Source: Phaseolus vulgaris
Lineage: Eukaryota > Streptophyta > Magnoliopsida > Fabales > Fabaceae
Assembly (NCBI RefSeq): GCF_000499845.2
Contig: NC_023758.2
Span: 21,875,366-21,939,365 of the forward strand
Length of the DNA: 64,000 nt
Direction of reading: 5' to 3'
Shown: positions 57,986-64,000 of the stretch, in pieces
How positions within the stretch are numbered: the stretch's first letter is position 1
How the letters are laid out: every line of letters starts with the position of its first letter
Notes under the pieces: generated by a model
Seen by the model: only the letters and a program-made list of their open reading frames with translations
What the model was told of the DNA's origin: nothing
Databases searched by the model: none
Translations under genes and position numbers: made by a program

Positions 57986-59062
57986 GTTTTGTTTTGTGTT
58001 TTTCACTTTAAGGGTTATTTAGGTTCTGATTTGGGTTTTGATTTACCAAAATGATTAGTTGACAACTATAATAGAGTTGCGCCAGTATACAATCAACTAC
58101 GTCACACAATTTGATGACAGTCCCAAGGGAACATTTTGTCATTTCTTGGGAAAATTAGAAATTAGGTAAAAACAAAAGTGGTTTTTTATTTGAAACAAAA
58201 AGGAAGGCTTTTGTGGTTTTATTTGAAACACAGCGGAAAGGTTTAGGTTTCGTAATGCGTGCAAACGGAAGAACAAACTAATTTAAGATTCAATTTGACA
58301 TGATACAATTTGACGGTGACACTGGGGTTCTTCTTTATTTCTAAAATTTATTCGTAGTTTTCTAAGGTTAGTTTTCATTTCATTAGTTTGATTGTATTTT
58401 GGTTTTGATGTTTGGGGTTTCGGTCTTTTCTTTTGTGATTGGGCACAATTAATTTTCGATTTCGTGGTGTGCATTTTTGGGTTTTGATTTCCATTTTGGG
58501 TTTTCATTTTAGGGGTTATTCAGGGTTCTAATTTTGGGGTTCTAATTTTGGTTTTCTTTTTAGGGGTTATTTAGAGTCCAATTTTAAGGTTTTAATTTAC
58601 AAAAATGATTAGTTGACAACTATAATAGAGTTGTGTTGGTATACAACCTACTGCGTGGTACAATTTGACGATATGACCATGGGATATTTTTTTCATTTCT
58701 TAGATAAATTAGAAATTAGGTAAAAAGAAAGTTGTTTTATTATTTGAAATAGAAATGACAGTTTTCATGGTTTCATTTGAAACACAGCTGGAAGGTTTAG
58801 GTTTTTCTATGCCTGCGGACGGAAGAACAAACTAATTTAGGATTCAATTTGACAGGATACAATTTGACGTTGACATTAGAGTCCTTCTTCATTTGGTTTC
58901 GATGTTTTTGATTTTGGTCTATCCTTTTGTGATTGGGTGTCGTTAATTTTTTATTTCGTGGTGTGCATTTTTGGTTTTTGATTTCCTTTTTGGATTTTAT
59001 TTTAGAGCTTATTTAGAATTTTAATTTGGGGGTTTAAATTTGGGTTTTGATTTAGTGGTTAT
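57986..59062. repeat. tandem array block 5
   Basis: Nearly two units in the usual block order, with a shortened spacer near 58560-58600. Confidence 0.88.
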
Positions 59063-59794
59063 TGTACCGACCAGTCCTCGAACATCGACGTCAAGGATCG
59101 ACATCGGACCTCACCAACAGAGGGAGAGATCGGACGTTGGTGGTCTGAACAGCTATAGTGGGCCACGTAAGGTGGGCCCCAGAATTACGCTAGTTACCAA
59201 TTAAAACAATAGATATGGGAGGAAGCCCTAAGACACGAGGGATCCATGCAGGTGGTGTACATAGCACATTCAGGCGCGACACGAGTAAATAGTCCTTGGA
59301 GGCGCTAAGGCCCGTTAGGGTTAAGGTTTCCAAGGAAAGCTACATGCATGACACATGAATACTTAGGGCACCCACAAAATAAATGGAGCCAGAGATTTGG
59401 TGCATAAGTTGGTACCCAGGAGACCATTTTGTTTGTTGTTGCACTCCAGTTAAGGGAAGTCTTATGTGCCAGATTATGCTAAAATTGTGTAATAGCGGCG
59501 CAGGGACGTTCTCCAAGGAACCTTGGACATGGGTAACAGAACAAAGGTAAAACCTAGTTTCAACCTATATAAAAGGGACAAAGAACCCTAGCATGGTACA
59601 TAGTTTCTAAGACTGAAACTACTTTATACATTTGGTGTTTCTTTGCCCTAATAGTGACTTGAGTGTCGGAGTGCAAACGGCCGTCAAGGCGCCCTTTGTC
59701 TTTCCAGGTAAGAGATTCTTCGATCAAGGGAGTTCGATTCTCAAGTGGAGATAGGAGGGTCAGGGACTGCCGTTCGAGTCAACCAGCGAGAACA
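59063..59794 (+). mobile_element. solo Tat-lineage LTR, second subfamily
   Basis: 732 bp, TGTACCGACCAGTCC...CAGCGAGAACA, between GTTAT (59058-59062) and ATTAT (59795-59799). The array unit reads GGTTATTTAGG across this site. Closer to the LTR at 3083 (shared GTGACTTGAGTGTCGGAGTG) than to 44150. Confidence 0.87.
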
Positions 59795-60578
59795 ATTATT
59801 TAGGATTCTATTTTCGGTATTGATTTTAGGGATTACTTAAGGTTCCCTTAAGTGTTTTAATTTTAGAGGTTATTTAGGTTCCATTTTAGGTTTTGATTTA
59901 TAAAAATGATTAGTTGACAACTATAATAGATTTGTGTGTTATATAATCAACTGCATGGCACAATTTGATGACATGGCCAAGGGGCATTTTTGTGATTTCT
60001 TGGAAAAACTATAAATTAGGTAAAAAGAAAGTGGTTTTTTATTTGAAACAGAAGCAAGGTTTTTGGGGTTTCATTTGAAACACAACGGGAATGTTTAGGT
60101 TTTTTTGGCGTGCGAATGGAAGAACAAACTAATTTAGGATTCAATTTGACAAGATACAATTTTGACGGTAACATTGGGATTCTTCTTCATTTCTAAAATT
60201 TATTCATAGTATACTGAGGTTGGTTAGGTTCATTTGGTTTTGATGTTTACGATTTTGGTCTCTTCTTTAGTAATTGGGTGCCATTAATTTTCGATTTTTT
60301 TGTGTGCATTTTTTATTTTGATTTCCATTTTGGGTTTTAATTTTACGTGGTATGTAGGGTACTTATTTGGGGATTCTAATATGGTTTTTATTTAGGGATT
60401 ATTTAAGGTTTCGTTTTGTGTTTTGATTTTAGGGGTTATTTAGGTTTCGATTTGGGTTTTGATTTACGAAAATAATTAGTGGATAACTATAATAGAGTTA
60501 CGCTGATATACAACCAATTACGTGGCACAACTCGATAACATAGCAAAGGGGTATTTATGTCATTTCTTGGAAAGATTA
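59795..60578. repeat. tandem array block 6, last in window
   Basis: A little over one unit. It ends in TTTCTTGGAAAGATTA where a gypsy LTR begins. No array sequence is found to the right. Confidence 0.88.
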
Positions 60579-61035
60579 TGATGTGAGTTGATTTTAAGAT
60601 TGTTCATTTGTATGGTGACACTTTACTTAGATTTGGATTTTAGACAATTATAGGTGATAACCTAAGGAAAATTCCCACTGGACATTAACTTAACCAAGTG
60701 GTTAAGTAGATGTGAAGGTTCATTTCCATAAGGCAAAGAGGAAAACACAATTAAATGGGGATGATGATGACAAGAACAAGGTGCAGAATCATAAAAGGAA
60801 ACAAAGAACAAGAATGATAAAATTAAATAGACATAAGCATGAATAAGAATGGATTAATGGAAGAGATGATGAAAGAAGAACTTAGGAATGGTGAAGCTAA
60901 GAGTTATCACACCACTTGATGGGATGGAATCACCAAGATGAGTGAAAGGAGACCGCCACTTGAGAGCTTCATATCTCACAGGATAAGACCAATTTAGGAG
61001 GAGATCACTCACACAAAAATTGTGCAGAATTTCTT
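60579..61035 (-). mobile_element. truncated LTR of the gag-only gypsy family
   Basis: TGATGTGAGTTGATTTTAAG is the reverse of the right end of the LTR at 56984-57856, and the match continues to TTTCTTTACT at about 61035. The other half of the LTR is deleted. Confidence 0.8.
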
Positions 61036-61906
61036 TACTCGAATGTAGAACTCCTGAAAATAACATAGTGAGTTTGTGTACATGATTTGTATATGGTAGA
61101 TGGGAAACACACTTATGTTCATTAAGCGTAAGGAGATTAGATGGTGGAATTCTAGCTACAGGCCATGTTTGGAAAGAAGATTTGAGGATGAAATGATTTT
61201 GGAAGAATCCTCTTAGAAGGTGATACCCTTTAGGAGGTCTTTGAATATCATTCCTAAACTTCTTAATCAAATATGTCAAGTATTTAGAATGTTTAGGTAA
61301 TGAAAAATACAAGGAAGAAAAACACCTTTGAGGGGAAGGGATGAGAGACGTGTTATCTTGTCCTTTTTTTGCTCTTTCATTTTCACTTTTGGTTTTTGTT
61401 TTAATGTGGTCTTCATGTACCTTTTGCAACTTTATGACTCTTTTATTTGGACAATTGGCAACGATGTGCCCAAAACCTAAATATTTAAAACATTTTGTTC
61501 TTGAAGTTTTGGTGGGTGATGTAGGGGTAGAGGTAGAAGGATTGTATTTAGAAACATTTTGGTGAGAAGTGGTTTCTTTTGAAAAATTGGAAGGAGAAGG
61601 TTTTGTAAAATTTTTGTTTGTATCTTTCCATGAAGATTTGTAAAAGCCATCATGATGAGTATTTTTTAAAGTTGTTTTCTTCAAAAGTTGTGATTCTACC
61701 TTGATGGCTAGGTGAACCACTTTCTTTAAAGAGTACTCATATAATTCTACAATATCTTGAATTTCTCTCCTCAAACCACTTACATACCTAGCTATCTTGG
61801 ACGCTTCATTATCATGCATATTAATTTTAGTCAAATTTGTTTCTAAGTCTTTAAAGTATTCATCTACCGTCCTAGGTCCTTGATGAAGCCGTTGGAGCTT
61901 CAACAA
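60854..61906 (-). pseudogene. gag: gypsy gag fragment fused to LTR sequence
   Basis: Minus-strand frame of 350 codons. Residues 1-100 are the end of the capsid core (LQRLHQGPRTVDEYFKDLE, IARYVSGLRREIQDIVEL), then a Ser/Thr/Pro linker and a knuckle CFKYLGFGHIVANC, where the second cysteine of CCHC is Tyr. The frame then runs by chance through 3' untranslated sequence and into the truncated LTR (after about residue 290). The N-terminus is cut by the Tat LTR at 61913. Same family as the gag at 56355-56594. Confidence 0.8.
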
Positions 61907-61912
61907 GAGTTC

Positions 61913-62642
61913 TGTTCTCGCCGGTTGACTGCACTACCGATTTACTTTAGGTTAAATGCGACCTCCTAGGTCTATCACCTCTAGAGCTAGAACCACGTCT
62001 CCTGGTTGCGCTTAGAATAAAGCTCCGTTGGGACAAAGGGCGCCCTACCTGTTGATTACACTCCGACGATCAAGTCAGCTAGGGCTCACCGAAAAGCAAC
62101 AATTTAGTAATGTGTGAAAAACAACTACCTTTTTTGGAGACCTATTCTCCTTTTTATCACTGCTCATGCAACATGCAACCACTCCCCCTGGAGCTCAACG
62201 AATCTTAACTGAAGATAGTTTAAACTTTTATTGGCAATAGAAAACCACCTGCCGCGGGCACCAATGATCTTCAGGTGCTATCTACAGGTCCACTTTCTGT
62301 TACCCAAACATCTCCCTATATTACTAGGGTTAATAGCAACTAGCCACGTGTCACAGATATGCAAAAAAAAACATGCAACAAATTTATAAGAAAGAAAACA
62401 TTGTAAAAAATAATGAGATTATATCCACCACACAAATATATCTTTTAATAGGTGCAACAATGAAATTACTTCGTGTACCCATCTTGCGCTCTGGGCCTAA
62501 CCTGACCAAAGTGATTGGCCTAGGTTTACAAAGCCCAAACACCGAGGAAGTCTTTCACAACGTAAAAGAATCGAGTCGACCTCGTGGTACAAAAAACCGA
62601 GCATACGCAAATACTTTCGAGAACTGGGCACTGGTCAGTACA
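61913..62642 (-). mobile_element. Tat 3' LTR, minus strand
   Basis: TGTTCTCGCCGG to GGTCAGTACA, 730 bp, the reverse of the solo LTR at 44150-44876. The polypurine tract (reverse, CAAGCCCCCCAGGGTCGAGC) follows at 62643, so the element body extends to the right and out of the window. Confidence 0.85.
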
Positions 62643-63223
62643 CAAGCCCCCCAGGGTCGAGCTGGGTTTAGCTAAGCGAAGAGTCTCCCGAGCATAGTTG
62701 ATCGTTGATGTGGCGGTTTCTCAGAGGTAGGTGAGCACGATTTTAGAAGCATTTTTTTGAAGAGATGTTTTAGTGTTTGCAGACCCCACCTGTACACGTG
62801 TTTCAGTGCTAGTGGTAACGAAACTCAACCGTTTTGAATTCCTTCTTCAGAAATTCTAAAACCCCTAAAACCCTTTGTCTTTCACCATTCGTTATTCAGA
62901 GCTTTCTTTCTTACTCCTTTGCATCGTTCAGAGATATTCTACTCACTCCTTCGAGCTTCCCTTCATCAATCACGAAAGGTACTTCTTTTTTCTTTCCATC
63001 CCGATTATTCATCCTTTGCCTGCTCTGCTTAGGATTACTCTGTTTTCATCTATATCTGATTTATGCTTAGCATTGTTTGTTAGCATGTTATCGTAAGAAC
63101 CCTGAAATGTGCAGCTAGGTTTTGTTTTCCTGTTCTTCTGTTTGAATTCATACTTGTTATGCATTGTGCTGGGTCTGAACTATCTTGCTTTCTTCGTGTG
63201 ACTGTCCTTAGCTGCGAGCCCTT
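62643..63223 (+). promoter_or_regulatory. upstream region of the third antisense ORF
   Basis: Polypurine tract, then sequence with a T/C-rich leader (CTTTCTTTCTTACTCC) and a possible leader intron (donor AAAGGTACTTC near 62979, acceptor near 63210). No gene. Confidence 0.4.
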
Positions 63224-63946
63224 ATGGATTATAAAACCTTGTATCCTTGGCCCCCCCAAGCCTTATTTATGAAACCTCCTCCTACACCTCTCACGAAAAA
63301 ATAGTGGCCCTTAGGAAGAAAAATTGTCTCTTTGGTAGGGAGGACAATTGGATTTTCCTAGACCCTTGCTCACCCACGAACCCGTATGTTGTGATGAAAC
63401 CATATTCCCAGGCAACCCTTTTTGCTATGTATATGCCACCATTTTTCAAAGAGTCCACCTTCGTCTTCCCTTATCAGTTTTTGAAAAAGAACTCCTGACC
63501 GAGCTGAACGTAGCCCTAGCTCAGCTGCATCCTAACAGCTGGGCATTTGTTCGTGCCTTTGCCATTCTACGCGATCAGTTCGGTGTCCAACCTTCCCTTG
63601 ATGTGTTTCTTTACCTCTTCGAGGTGAAGAAACTACAGTGTCAGCTTTGGGTCTCTGTAAACAACATTTTTGGAAGTGGGATCCATACCCTCTTCCAATC
63701 CTCTTACAAGAATTTCAAAGGCCATTTTCTAAAAATCCGAGCTAACAAAAAACACCCTGACCTTTTGGACGGGTTTCCCTTATACTAGACTGAAAAGCCT
63801 AACTCGAAGCTTACTCGGTGTTTAGACAAATTAGCCCATGCCGATCAGGAGGTTTGAAAATTCTTCACGAGTCTTCCCATTGCCTTCGATACAGCCTACC
63901 TGTTGGCCCATGAGTATGACCCAGACTTTTTAAAGAGTTATACCGG
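63224..63946 (+). pseudogene. Tat antisense ORF, third copy (5' exon)
   Basis: ATG at 63224 (MDYKTLYPWPP), the counterpart of VDYKALYPWAF in the first copy. A TAG at about 63302 and frame changes follow. The conserved region is open from 63348: ELLTELNVALAQLHPNSW, SLDVFLYLFEVKKL, TLFQSSYKNFKGHFLKI. A TAG interrupts DGFPLY at 63786-63788 and a TGA follows near 63856. The exon reaches the conserved donor GGTACACC at 63945. The rest of the gene lies outside the window. Confidence 0.75.
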
Positions 63947-64000
63947 TACACCTTTTACCCCTAACCTTAAATATTAAGAATGTTATCTGTGAAATATAAA

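Noticed and set aside
26541..60578. CRISPR-like regular repeats
   Set aside because: Plant nuclear sequence; the repeats are about 600 bp and diverged, without short identical repeats and unique spacers.

Overview
This is a plant nuclear window, most likely from a legume (inference: Sirevirus-like Copia families, Tat-lineage Ty3/gypsy elements and the compact style of the one host gene). It holds one clearly intact host gene, a UDP-glucose 6-dehydrogenase (CDS 23629-25074, intron in the 5' UTR). Almost everything else is nested LTR-retrotransposon debris, CACTA transposon sequence and a degenerate tandem array with a period of about 600 bp.

Layout. 1-3082: minus-strand Ty3/gypsy remnant with gag but no pol; a (possibly composite) LTR at 295-1295 has a primer-binding site on one side and a polypurine tract on the other. 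3083-14524: fragment of a minus-strand Tat-lineage element carrying an antisense ORF (aORF, plus strand), itself broken by a poly(A)-tailed LINE-like insert (4929-5838) and by Copia-1 (6014-12452, TSD CTCAC), which has gag and an envelope-like/plant-transposon ORF but no pol. 14520-21110: LTR fragments and Copia-2 (minus strand, truncated, broken gag-pol), with a solo LTR inside its LTR (15492-16197, TSD GGTTG). 21111-25740: AT-rich spacer, an (AT)26 run and the UGD gene. 25741-26030: end of a CACTA element. 26541-60578: the tandem array, split by Copia-3 (32531-40384, plus strand, TSD AACTC, with a solo LTR inside its left LTR), three more solo LTRs (41322-42246, 44150-44876, 59063-59794) and a full-length but decayed Tat element (45650-57985). 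The Tat element in turn holds a CACTA-type non-autonomous transposon (52832-53814) and a gag-only gypsy element (54512-57856). 60579-64000: a minus-strand gag fragment and the 3' end of another Tat element with a third aORF copy.

How the parts relate. The three Tat copies have the same order: LTR, polypurine tract, an aORF running opposite to the element, then short tandem repeats toward pol. The aORF copies share an intron position. Copia-1, -2 and -3 are related families with the same PBS/PPT style and a recurring paired near-palindrome (AACAATCGGTTGTT type) in LTRs, UTRs and coding regions. None of the transposon genes is intact; most lesions are stops, single-base frameshifts and internal deletions. 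Domain names are from recognition of motifs in the translations, not from a database search.
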